Positions 17,880 to 25,328 of a DNA stretch of 64,000 bases are shown here, one piece after another. Below the pieces are notes generated by a model. That model saw only the letters and a list, made by a program, of their open reading frames with translations. It had not been told where the DNA came from and made no database searches. Position numbers and translations under genes: made by a program. The DNA comes from Competibacter_A sp002352125 (lineage in GTDB: Bacteria; Pseudomonadota; Gammaproteobacteria; Competibacterales; Competibacteraceae): the NCBI GenBank assembly GCA_035441325.1, contig DAOROA010000002.1, positions 1-64,000 of the forward strand, written 5' to 3'. Numbering within the stretch: position 1 is the stretch's first letter; every line of letters starts with the position of its first letter.

Positions 17880-18814
17880 GATGCCGCCCTCGCCATCGCC
17901 TTCTCCATGCGCGCCATCAAATCTTCCTCGGCGCGATAGCCGCTGAGCCGCAGGATATGATCGCGCACCGCGCACTCGACCAGCACCGCCAGATTGCGGC
18001 CAGGCGCGATCGGCAGGGTGATCGTCGGCACGCTGATCCCCAAAATAACCCGCGTATCGCGCAAGCCCTGCAATCGAGATTCCGCCGGCGGCAAGATCTC
18101 TTCCAGCTTGACCAAATGGACGATCAACCGCACCCGTTTATTGCGTTTGATGGCGCTGTCCCCGAACATCCGGCGGATGTTGAGAATCCCGAGCCCGCGC
18201 ACTTCCAACAAATCGATCAAAGTGGGCGGACAGGTGCCCTCCAAAACGTTGGGGGCCACTCGGGTCAAGCTCGGGGTATCGTCGGCGATCAGCCGGTGGC
18301 CCCGGCTGATCAGCTCCAAAGCCAGCTCGCTTTTGCCGATCCCGCTGCCGCCGGTGATCAGCACGCCCATGCCGAACACTTCGAGCAACTCACCGTGGAT
18401 TACGGTCGATGCATCCAGACTGTGCCGGTAACGGTTGAGTTGCTCCAGTACCACCGCCGGCGTGACCGGAGTGAACCAAAGCGGGGTACCGGTCGCATCG
18501 GCAACCTCGCGCAGCGCCTCGGCTTGGCCGGGGTCGCCGCAAACCAGGACCGCCCCGGCCGTAGGCTCCAACAGGGCGTGGACCAACGCATTCCCGATCG
18601 CCGGTTCCAACTGATCCAAAAAAATGCTCTCTTCTGGACCGAGAATTTGCAAGCGAGGCGGTTGAATCCAGTTCAGCCGCCCGAAAAACGGCGCACCGGC
18701 CTCGACCGGCGACCACAAGACGCGGTCTACTCCGGCCGCACCGCCGACCCAACGCAACTCCAAGATGGCTTCCAATTCCTGGAAGATGGCCCGGGCGCGC
18801 ACGGTTTGATTCAT
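17870..18814 (-). CDS. hprK: HPr kinase/phosphorylase
   Basis: HprK phosphorylates HPr on Ser46 and can also remove that phosphate. The 314 residues carry the P-loop TGGSGIGKS at 154-162, His140 just before it (VIHGE), and the HRLIADDT segment that follows the P-loop in the family. The ATG at 18814 overlaps the ptsN stop (ATGA); nine residues encoded further upstream are unlikely to be translated. The presence of hprK indicates Ser-P control of HPr, and perhaps of the HPr-like fusion protein at 25329. Confidence 0.94.
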   Translation of the reverse strand: MNQTVRARAIFQELEAILELRWVGGAAGVDRVLWSPVEAGAPFFGRLNWIQPPRLQILGPEESIFLDQLEPAIGNALVHALLEPTAGAVLVCGDPGQAEALREVADATGTPLWFTPVTPAVVLEQLNRYRHSLDASTVIHGELLEVFGMGVLITGGSGIGKSELALELISRGHRLIADDTPSLTRVAPNVLEGTCPPTLIDLLEVRGLGILNIRRMFGDSAIKRNKRVRLIVHLVKLEEILPPAESRLQGLRDTRVILGISVPTITLPIAPGRNLAVLVECAVRDHILRLSGYRAEEDLMARMEKAMARAASCE

Positions 18815-19284
18815 GGCAACACGGTCGCGGCGGGTTTCCAATCCCGGAGTTGCTCAAACAAAACCCGATCGGAGCCGGTTTCCCGCAACTGCTGGCAAAA
18901 AGCCCGATCGCTGAACATTTCCGCCAGATAGGCGAGAATTTTGAGATGTTCGTCGGTGTAGTGGTCCGGTACCAGCAAACCGAACACCAGATCCACCGGT
19001 TGCCGGTCGATGGCATCAAAATCCACGCCTTTTTTGAGCTTGACGAATGCGCCGACGGCCCGCTGGCTTTGGTTGAAGCGGCCATGGGGCAAAGCCACGC
19101 CGTGCCCCAACCCCGTGCTCCCCAGCCGTTCCCGGCCGATCAGGCTGTCGAAAATTGGCCGGGCCACCAAGTCGGGCTGTCCCGTTGCCAGCAGCTCGCT
19201 CAACACTTCGATGACTCGCTTTTTGCTGGCGACTTCGCTATCGCAGACGATCCGCTCGGGGGTAATCAGATTCGTGATGTCCAT
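18811..19284 (-). CDS. ptsN: Nitrogen regulatory PTS protein EIIA-Ntr
   Basis: PtsN is the terminal phosphoacceptor of the nitrogen PTS and regulates potassium uptake and other processes by protein binding. The 157 residues include the active-site region GLGHGVALPHGRF with the acceptor His67 (E. coli His73). The gene lies 16 bp after hpf and overlaps hprK. The length is normal and no fusion is seen. Confidence 0.95.
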   Translation of the reverse strand: MDITNLITPERIVCDSEVASKKRVIEVLSELLATGQPDLVARPIFDSLIGRERLGSTGLGHGVALPHGRFNQSQRAVGAFVKLKKGVDFDAIDRQPVDLVFGLLVPDHYTDEHLKILAYLAEMFSDRAFCQQLRETGSDRVLFEQLRDWKPAATVLP

Positions 19285-19300
19285 CGCCGTACTCGCCCGC

Positions 19301-19624
19301 TCAAGGCTCGGGATAACTGCGCGCCTTCTCGCTGCGACGTTTGTCGGTCAGCTTTTCCTTGTGCTTCTTGATTTGGCGGTCGATCTTGTCGATCAGGGCA
19401 TCGAGCGCGGCGTACATATCCTCGTCTACCGCATCGGCATAGATTTCGTTGCCAGCCACATGGATGGTCGCCTCGGCCTTCTGGTTCAACTTTTCGACAC
19501 TCAGGATCACTTGGGCGCTGGTGACGTTGTCGAAATGCCGCTCGATGCGCTCCAGCTTGTCGTGCACATAATCGTGTAAGGCCTGAGTGATTTCCACATG
19601 GTGTCCGCTCAGTTTGATTTGCAT
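19301..19624 (-). CDS. hpf: Ribosome hibernation promoting factor (short form)
   Basis: The 107-residue protein has the beta-alpha fold sequence typical of short HPF/YfiA proteins (MQIKLSGHHVEITQAL at the start, then a Lys-rich C-terminus). It binds the 30S subunit and helps form inactive 100S ribosomes in stationary phase. It lacks the C-terminal dimerisation domain of long HPF. Position directly after rpoN is conserved in gammaproteobacteria. Confidence 0.93.
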   Translation of the reverse strand: MQIKLSGHHVEITQALHDYVHDKLERIERHFDNVTSAQVILSVEKLNQKAEATIHVAGNEIYADAVDEDMYAALDALIDKIDRQIKKHKEKLTDKRRSEKARSYPEP

Positions 19625-19760
19625 GGCATGGGACTCCTGGCTAGCCAGTTTTGCTTGATTCGAGTGTTGGAGTCGTCGATCTTCGCGCGGATCCGCGATG
19701 GATAACCGAACGTGGCGGCTTGAAGCGCTCCACGCGATTGGGCCTCCGACTCTCCCGTAT

Positions 19761-19802
19761 ATGCCCTTCGCAGGGCGAATGCCCTCGTCCGTTCAGACGA
19801 GG
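19761..19802 (-). terminator. Paired hairpins at the end of rpoN
   Basis: Two perfect stems occur here: GCCCT/AGGGC with loop TCGC (near 19763-19776) and CCTCGTC/GACGAGG with a 6-nt loop (19783-19802). The second includes the rpoN stop codon. No U run follows on the minus strand, so they may act as mRNA-stability or processing structures between rpoN and hpf rather than as intrinsic terminators. Confidence 0.35.
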
Positions 19803-21253
19803 CGTTTGCGATCCGAAGAAGACGGAATGGACATCGCTTCTCGGTATTTTGCCACCGTCCGCCGAGCCACCCGAATGCCTTCCTCTCCCAACAGTTCGGC
19901 GATCCGGCTGTCGCTGAGCGGCTTTTCGGGATTCTCCGCCTGGATCAACTTGCGGATCATGGCACGGATGGCGGTCGACGAACACTCACCACCATCGCTG
20001 GTACCGACATGGCTAGAAAAGAAATACTTTAGCTCGTAGATACCGCGCGGCGTGTACATGTACTTTTGCGTGGTCACTCGCGAGATGGTGGATTCGTGCA
20101 TGCTGAGAGTCTCGGCGATATCCCGCAGGATCAGCGGCTTCATAAATTCGTCGCCCTGCTCCAGAAACTCTCGCTGCCGCTCGACGATGCAGGTTGCGAC
20201 TTTGAGCAGGGTCTCGTTGCGATTTTGCAGGCTTTTGAGAAACCAGCGCGCTTCCTGCAAATGATTTTTGAGATAAACCGCATCGCCGTTCTGGCCGGCC
20301 TGCCGCGCCAGCGCCGCATAGCGGGAGTTGATCCGCAGTTTGGGCATGCTCTCGGGATTCAGCTCGACCCGCCAAGCGTTGCGGTTCCGATAAACGAGAA
20401 CGTCCGGAACGACGTACTGCGGCGCCGCGTTGGACAGCCGCTCGCCGGGATGCGGATTTAGCGATTGAATCAGGCTGACGATCCCTTGCAACGCTTCGCG
20501 CGAAACTCTGAGCCGGCGCATCAAACCGTTGAAATCGCGATCGGCGAGCAGCTCCAGATGTTGCTCGACCAAGCGGCGGGCTTCGGCCAGCCACGGCGTA
20601 TCCTCCGGCAGGGCTTCCAACTGCAGCAGCAGGCATTCCGCCGGACTTCGGGCGCCTACGCCCTGGGGATCGAAGCGTTGCACTTGTTTGAGCACCGCTT
20701 CGGCCTCTGCCGGAGTCACCGGAAATTCGTCTTGCAGCCCTTGGCAGAGCTCTTCCAGCGACAGGGTCAGATAACCGGATTCGTCGATCGCGTCGATGAT
20801 CGCGGTAGCGACCGCCAGCTCCCGATCATCGAACGGCGTCAACCGCATCTGCCAGTACAGGTGATCGCGCAGGGATTCGCCGGTGCCGGCATAGCGTTCG
20901 TAGAGATCCCAATCTTCTTCTTCGCCCCGCGAATAGCTGGTCGCACCGTCGAAAGGCTCGTAAATATCCTCCCAGGCACTATCTACCGGGAGATCGTCCG
21001 GCAACGTGCCAGCCGCCCCGTCGACCTCGGTTTCGGCGCTGGATTCCGCCGCCGTCTGGGCGGCCAAGGTTTCCGGTTGTACCGGCAAATCTTGCGGCTC
21101 GTCGGTTCGCTCCAGCATCAGATTGGAATCGAGGATCGCCTGCACCTCCGCCTGAAGATCCAGGCTGGACAGTTGCAGCAAGCGAATCGCCTGCTGCAAT
21201 TGAGGGGTCATTGTCAGTTGCTGACCCAGACGTAGCTGCAATGACTGTTTCAT
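19793..21253 (-). CDS. rpoN: RNA polymerase sigma-54 factor
   Basis: Sigma-54 directs transcription from -24/-12 promoters together with AAA+ activators. The 486 residues contain the N-terminal glutamine-rich activator-interaction region (LGQQLTMTPQLQQAIRLLQL), an acidic region II (about 60-130), the core-binding and DNA-binding regions, and the C-terminal RpoN box ARRTVAKYRE near residue 465. It is preceded by lptB in the same orientation with a 117-bp gap and followed by hpf, the conserved order. Confidence 0.97.
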   Translation of the reverse strand: MKQSLQLRLGQQLTMTPQLQQAIRLLQLSSLDLQAEVQAILDSNLMLERTDEPQDLPVQPETLAAQTAAESSAETEVDGAAGTLPDDLPVDSAWEDIYEPFDGATSYSRGEEEDWDLYERYAGTGESLRDHLYWQMRLTPFDDRELAVATAIIDAIDESGYLTLSLEELCQGLQDEFPVTPAEAEAVLKQVQRFDPQGVGARSPAECLLLQLEALPEDTPWLAEARRLVEQHLELLADRDFNGLMRRLRVSREALQGIVSLIQSLNPHPGERLSNAAPQYVVPDVLVYRNRNAWRVELNPESMPKLRINSRYAALARQAGQNGDAVYLKNHLQEARWFLKSLQNRNETLLKVATCIVERQREFLEQGDEFMKPLILRDIAETLSMHESTISRVTTQKYMYTPRGIYELKYFFSSHVGTSDGGECSSTAIRAMIRKLIQAENPEKPLSDSRIAELLGEEGIRVARRTVAKYREAMSIPSSSDRKRLV

Positions 21254-21370
21254 AAGCTTTCTAACATCGAACGAACGTGCCCATTTTACCTTTAATCCTA
21301 GTCGGTTTTGGGGGAGATCGCAGGAAGAATGGGAATCGTCGCGCTGCCGACCGTCGACCGACCGACCGCT

Positions 21371-22096
21371 TCACAGTTGAAACGCCTCGCCCAGATAGAC
21401 CTGGCGAACGTGTTGGTCGGCGAGAATTGCGGCGGGATCGCCTTCGGCGATGACGCGCCCCTCGTTGAGAATGTAAGCACGATCACAAATTCCCAAGGTT
21501 TCCCGGACGTTGTGATCAGTGATCAGCACGCCGATATCGCGCTCGCAAAGATGTTTGATGATGCGCTGGATATCCAGCACCGACAAAGGGTCTACACCGG
21601 CGAACGGTTCGTCCAACAAAATGAACGCCGGTTTGGCCGCCAGCGCTCTGGCGATTTCCACGCGCCGCCGCTCGCCGCCCGACAGGCTGATGCCGATGTT
21701 GTCGCGCAAATGGCCAACGTGCAGTTCGTGCAGCAAATCTTCGGCCACCGACCGGCGCGCCGCCCGGTCCAGATCCCGGCGGGTTTCCAAAATCGCCAAC
21801 ACGTTGTCCAGCACCGTTAGCCGCCGGAATATCGAAGGTTCCTGCGGCAGATACCCGACGCCCAATCGCGCTCGCGCGTGCATCGGCAGATGGGTCAGAT
21901 TGCGTTCGTCCAGCAAGACCCGCCCCTCGTCGCAGTGAATCAGGCCGACCATCATGTAAAAGCTGGTGGTCTTGCCGGCGCCGTTCGGCCCCAGCAAGCC
22001 GACCACTTCGCCGCTGGCGACCCGGAGCGAGGCGGCATCCACCACGATCCGCTTGCGGTAGCGTTTGACGATTTCTTTGGCGATCAACTGGGCCAT
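21371..22096 (-). CDS. lptB: LPS export ABC transporter ATPase LptB
   Basis: LptB powers extraction of lipopolysaccharide from the inner membrane with LptFG. From the ATG at 22096 (MAQLIAKEIVKRY) it has 241 residues, exactly the E. coli length. The P-loop GPNGAGKTT, the signature LSGGERRRVEIARAL and the Walker B ILLDEPFAGVDP are all intact. A TTG two codons upstream overlaps the lptA stop but is a less likely start. Confidence 0.96.
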   Translation of the reverse strand: MAQLIAKEIVKRYRKRIVVDAASLRVASGEVVGLLGPNGAGKTTSFYMMVGLIHCDEGRVLLDERNLTHLPMHARARLGVGYLPQEPSIFRRLTVLDNVLAILETRRDLDRAARRSVAEDLLHELHVGHLRDNIGISLSGGERRRVEIARALAAKPAFILLDEPFAGVDPLSVLDIQRIIKHLCERDIGVLITDHNVRETLGICDRAYILNEGRVIAEGDPAAILADQHVRQVYLGEAFQL

Positions 22097-22098
22097 GA

Positions 22099-22620
22099 TC
22101 AAGGCTTCTTGGCGGGCGCTGCATCCTGTGCTCGCGGCTGGATGGTGAACTGGATGCGGCCGTTCTCTCCCGCGCCCTTGGCCCGAATCACGTCGTTCTT
22201 GAGATCGTACTCTACCCGGTCGCCGGTGAAGACATCCTGCCCCTGCACGACCCGGACGCCGCCGCTCATGACGACCTTGGCGCTGGCGACATCGTATTCG
22301 ACCCGCTTGCTGGTCCCTTGGATTTCGGGCTTGTCCGCAGCCGGTTTGTAGCGCAGGTTTGCCGGATTACCGGTTGCGTCCATCCGCTGGAAGCTGCTGT
22401 CCTTGACGTAGATGGTGGCGGTATCGGCGGTCAACCGCATCGATCCTTGCGTGATCACCACGTTACCCTCGTAGATGCTGACGCCGGTTTTCTGATCCAG
22501 TTGGCCGCGGCTGGCTTCCAGTTGAATGGGTTGGTTGCGATCTTCCGGTAGAGCGGCGGCGAGCGGTGCTGCCAGCGCCAGCGCCAGCGCCAGCCCGAAC
22601 TTAGCGTTTGGATGGTTCAT
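22099..22620 (-). CDS. lptA: LPS periplasmic transport protein LptA
   Basis: LptA forms the periplasmic bridge that carries lipopolysaccharide from LptC to LptD. The 173-residue precursor has a signal peptide (residues 1-23, ending LAAALP), then the OstA/LptA beta-jellyroll with QPIQLEASRGQLDQ and YEGNVVITQGSMRL motifs. A short Pro/Ala/Lys-rich tail ends the protein. Its ATG lies inside the 3' end of lptC, an overlap of about 20 bp. Confidence 0.94.
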   Translation of the reverse strand: MNHPNAKFGLALALALAAPLAAALPEDRNQPIQLEASRGQLDQKTGVSIYEGNVVITQGSMRLTADTATIYVKDSSFQRMDATGNPANLRYKPAADKPEIQGTSKRVEYDVASAKVVMSGGVRVVQGQDVFTGDRVEYDLKNDVIRAKGAGENGRIQFTIQPRAQDAAPAKKP

Positions 22621-23191
22621 AATAGCCTCGTACTTCGGAAAGCAGTTCCAATTGTTCCCGATCCAGGTAGGCGCGAGCGCCGACGGCTCGAAGTTCGCCG
22701 CCGGGCGTCACCGCCCGCGCAGGCGCAGCGGTTTCGGCGTAGCGTTCGGCGGGACGAATCAGCACATCGCGGGTAATGATTTCGACCGGCGTTTTGCCGC
22801 TTTCGGCGACGCGGGTCATCACCACCTCGCCTTCCAGCCGCATCGACTGCTGGTCGGCGGCAACCCAACCTTGGTCGGCCCGAAGCCGCCATTCGCGGGT
22901 TTCGCCGTCCGACTGATACCAATCGAGTACCGGCCGGTCGATTCGCGTCCCGAGCTGGCCTGGCAACTGCTGCAACAAGGGCGCTTCGACCACGTATTCG
23001 CGCAATCCGGCAAGGCTCGTGCGCACCGCGCGAAACCGTTCGACGACCAGAACCGGCGCTTGGCTTTCGGTTGGGATCGGTTCTCGCAGCGAAGACTCCA
23101 CCCACCGCAGCAAGGCGTAACTGGATCCGGCCAACAACAACAGACCGACCAGATACAGCCCGCCGCGCACCGAAACGCGCCCGCGCGCCAT
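22601..23191 (-). CDS. lptC: LPS export protein LptC
   Basis: LptC is the single-pass inner-membrane protein that hands lipopolysaccharide to LptA. The ATG at 23191 overlaps the kdsC stop (ATGA) and gives 196 residues with one membrane helix at about 10-27 and a periplasmic jellyroll domain (YVVEAPLLQQ, DGETREWRL). Sequence conservation in this family is low; the call rests on the fold-typical pattern and on the position between kdsC and lptA. Confidence 0.9.
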   Translation of the reverse strand: MARGRVSVRGGLYLVGLLLLAGSSYALLRWVESSLREPIPTESQAPVLVVERFRAVRTSLAGLREYVVEAPLLQQLPGQLGTRIDRPVLDWYQSDGETREWRLRADQGWVAADQQSMRLEGEVVMTRVAESGKTPVEIITRDVLIRPAERYAETAAPARAVTPGGELRAVGARAYLDREQLELLSEVRGYYEPSKR

Positions 23192-23712
23192 CAGAGGTAA
23201 CGATCGCGCAAGGCCGCCAACTGGCCGCGCGCCTCCAGCAGCAGTTCGCAAACGTCGCGCGCCGCGCCGCGACCGCCGCAGCTCGGCGTTTGCCAATGCG
23301 CGTACTGCTTGACGAACGGATCGGCATCTTGCACGGCGATGGCCAAACCGACTCGGCTCATGACTGGCAAATCGATCAGATCGTCACCGACGTAAGCGAT
23401 CTGTTCGGTAGTCAGGCCAAGCTGCGCCCGCAAGCCATCGAACACCGACAGCTTGTCTTGCACGCCCAGGTAAGCGTAGCGGACGCCAAGATCGGCCATG
23501 CGCTGCTCCACCGAGGCAGCGCGGCGACCGGAAATGATGGCGACTTCCACGCCGGTGTCGAGCAGCATCTTGATGCCGTGGCCGTCGCGGATATGAAACG
23601 CCTTGTATTCGTTGCCGTCGTTGCCCAGATACAGCCGGCCGTCGGTCAGCACGCCATCGACGTCGAAAATCACCAACTCGATCCGGGCGGCCTTGCTCAA
23701 TACGTCGCGCAT
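23191..23712 (-). CDS. kdsC: 3-deoxy-D-manno-octulosonate 8-phosphate phosphatase
   Basis: KdsC removes phosphate from Kdo-8-phosphate in lipid A core synthesis. The 173-residue HAD-family protein has the nucleophile motif FDVDGVLTDG, IISGR as the second motif and GDDLIDLPVM as the acidic last motif. It lacks a cap domain, as expected for this tetrameric group. The ATG at 23712 lies 22 bp after kdsD; the frame is open a little further but without a better start. Confidence 0.95.
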   Translation of the reverse strand: MRDVLSKAARIELVIFDVDGVLTDGRLYLGNDGNEYKAFHIRDGHGIKMLLDTGVEVAIISGRRAASVEQRMADLGVRYAYLGVQDKLSVFDGLRAQLGLTTEQIAYVGDDLIDLPVMSRVGLAIAVQDADPFVKQYAHWQTPSCGGRGAARDVCELLLEARGQLAALRDRYL

Positions 23713-23734
23713 CGTTCGTCTCTCGTCGCTCCGT

Positions 23735-24712
23735 CTACAATACGCCAGCACGCAGCAGATCGTGCACGTTCAGAACGCCGACCAGTTTACCGATCGAGGT
23801 GACCACCGGCAGCGCATTGATTTTGTATTGTTGCATCATCCGCAATGCCTCGGCGGCCAGCGTACCGGGCGCGATGGTTTTGCAGTTGCGGGTCATCACT
23901 TCGGCGACTCGGGCGCAACGCACGTCCACCTGTCGATCCAAGGCTCGGCGCAAATCGCCGTCGGTAAAGACGCCCAACACCCTCTCTTCGCGATCCACCA
24001 CAACCGTGGTCCCCAACCCTTTGCGGCTCATCTCCAGCAGGGCGTCCTTTAACAAATCGTCTGAGGCACTGCACGGCATCTGCTCTCCGGTGTGCATCAC
24101 ATCGTCGACCAGCAACAGCAAACGGCGGCCCAGCCGGCCGCCCGGATGGGAACGAGCGAAATCTTCGGCGGTAAAACCACGCGCTTCGAGCAACGCCACC
24201 GCCAGCGCATCGCCCATGGCCAGCGTCGCGGTGGTGCTGGAGGTCGGCGCCAACCCCAACGGACATGCTTCCTGCGGAACGCTGACATCGACGTGAACGT
24301 CGGCAGCCTTGCCCAGCGTCGAATCGGGATTGCCGGTCAAGGCGATCAACGGCACGCCCAAGCGCTTGATCAGCGGCAGCAGGGTGAGAATTTCGTCGGT
24401 TTCGCCCGAATTGGACAAGGCTACTACCACGTCCTGGGCGGTGATCATGCCCATGTCGCCGTGGCTGGCTTCGGCGGGATGAACGAAGAAAGCCGGGGTA
24501 CCGGTACTGGCCAGGGTGGCGGCAATCTTGCCGCCGACATGGCCGGATTTGCCGATGCCGAGCACCACGATCCGTCCCGGACAGTTCAGCATCAACCGGC
24601 AAGCCCGGACGAACCGGTCATCGATTCGCGTGGCAAGTTGCGTTATGGCTGCCGCTTCGATCGCCAAGACCTGGCGGGCGAGCGTTTCGAGTTTGTCGTC
24701 GTGGATGAGCAT
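23735..24712 (-). CDS. kdsD: Arabinose-5-phosphate isomerase
   Basis: The enzyme interconverts ribulose-5-phosphate and arabinose-5-phosphate, the first step towards Kdo. The 325 residues contain an N-terminal SIS sugar-isomerase domain (VLGIGKSGHVGGKIAATLASTG, then HGDMGM and LSNSGETDE) and two CBS domains at the C-terminus. Length and order match KdsD/KpsF/GutQ. It heads the kdsD-kdsC-lptC-lptA-lptB-rpoN run; a broken gene lies immediately upstream. Confidence 0.95.
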   Translation of the reverse strand: MLIHDDKLETLARQVLAIEAAAITQLATRIDDRFVRACRLMLNCPGRIVVLGIGKSGHVGGKIAATLASTGTPAFFVHPAEASHGDMGMITAQDVVVALSNSGETDEILTLLPLIKRLGVPLIALTGNPDSTLGKAADVHVDVSVPQEACPLGLAPTSSTTATLAMGDALAVALLEARGFTAEDFARSHPGGRLGRRLLLLVDDVMHTGEQMPCSASDDLLKDALLEMSRKGLGTTVVVDREERVLGVFTDGDLRRALDRQVDVRCARVAEVMTRNCKTIAPGTLAAEALRMMQQYKINALPVVTSIGKLVGVLNVHDLLRAGVL

Positions 24713-24754
24713 GGCAAGTCGGATTGTACCAGCTATGCTCGCTCGCCGCAGGCG

Positions 24755-25041
24755 TCAAGCCGACGATCTTCTCGGCGGGGTTCCCGGTCGCTTGCACCAG
24801 CGCAGATGCGGCGTCCCCACCCGGCGAAACAAGGTATCAGCCGGGGCAATCCGCGCCGCGAAACTGGCGGCGTCCAGCGCATCCCCGACAACCGCCGCCG
24901 CACCCATCGGTAATTTGCCCATCTTGCCCATCGCATCGGGGCGCACCAGCGCCCGCACGGAATACCCGCGCCAGCAACTCCCAAATCAAGGGCCGGCCGC
25001 TATAACCATTCTCCCGTGACAAAAACGTGGGGTTCGTTCAT
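24755..25041 (-). pseudogene. Frameshifted remnant of an NAD(P)-binding SDR-type protein
   Basis: Reading leftward from an ATG at 25041, three successive frames encode consecutive parts of one protein. First comes MNEPHVFVTG, then NGYSGRPLIWELLAR, then YSVRALVRPDAM followed by GAAAVVGDALDAASFA and VGTPH. Together they match the N-terminal Rossmann fold of atypical short-chain dehydrogenases (NDUFA9/NmrA-like): the TGxxGxxG loop, an arginine-containing second strand, and VVGDALD. At least two frameshifts separate the parts, and the remnant stops at about 95 residues, far short of the usual 280-320. It is therefore a truncated, decayed gene. Confidence 0.7.
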
Positions 25042-25328
25042 GGCTGGATTTTATCGGCCAGCCAAGTTATAGAATACCTTGCTTTCAACAAGCGGCGAGC
25101 CGACCAAGCATGATCAATGCGCGTTGCTGTACTGCGAATACCGTTCAAATCCACCTGTCGGCCCAGCAACCGGCAACGAATGGTCGGTCGGCCGATTTAG
25201 ATTTCTCGACTTTTGGCGCGTCTTAAATCGGTTCCCATCTCTCTAGCTCACCGCCGATTTATTTTCAGTTAAGCTTTCGCTGACCGACGACCGGAGGCGA
25301 ACAAACGAACGATGGGTACTATCCAGCG
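25042..25328. other. Intergenic region upstream of the HPr-like fusion gene
   Basis: A perfect 7-bp hairpin, TGGCTGG/CCAGCCA with a 10-nt loop, lies at 25041-25064. Further right the sequence becomes AT-richer (25200-25275), where the promoter of the next gene is likely, although no strong -35/-10 pair is evident. A GGAGG at 25293-25297 precedes a six-codon reading frame (MGTIQR) at 25312-25332, whose TGA overlaps the ATG of the next gene. Confidence 0.4.
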
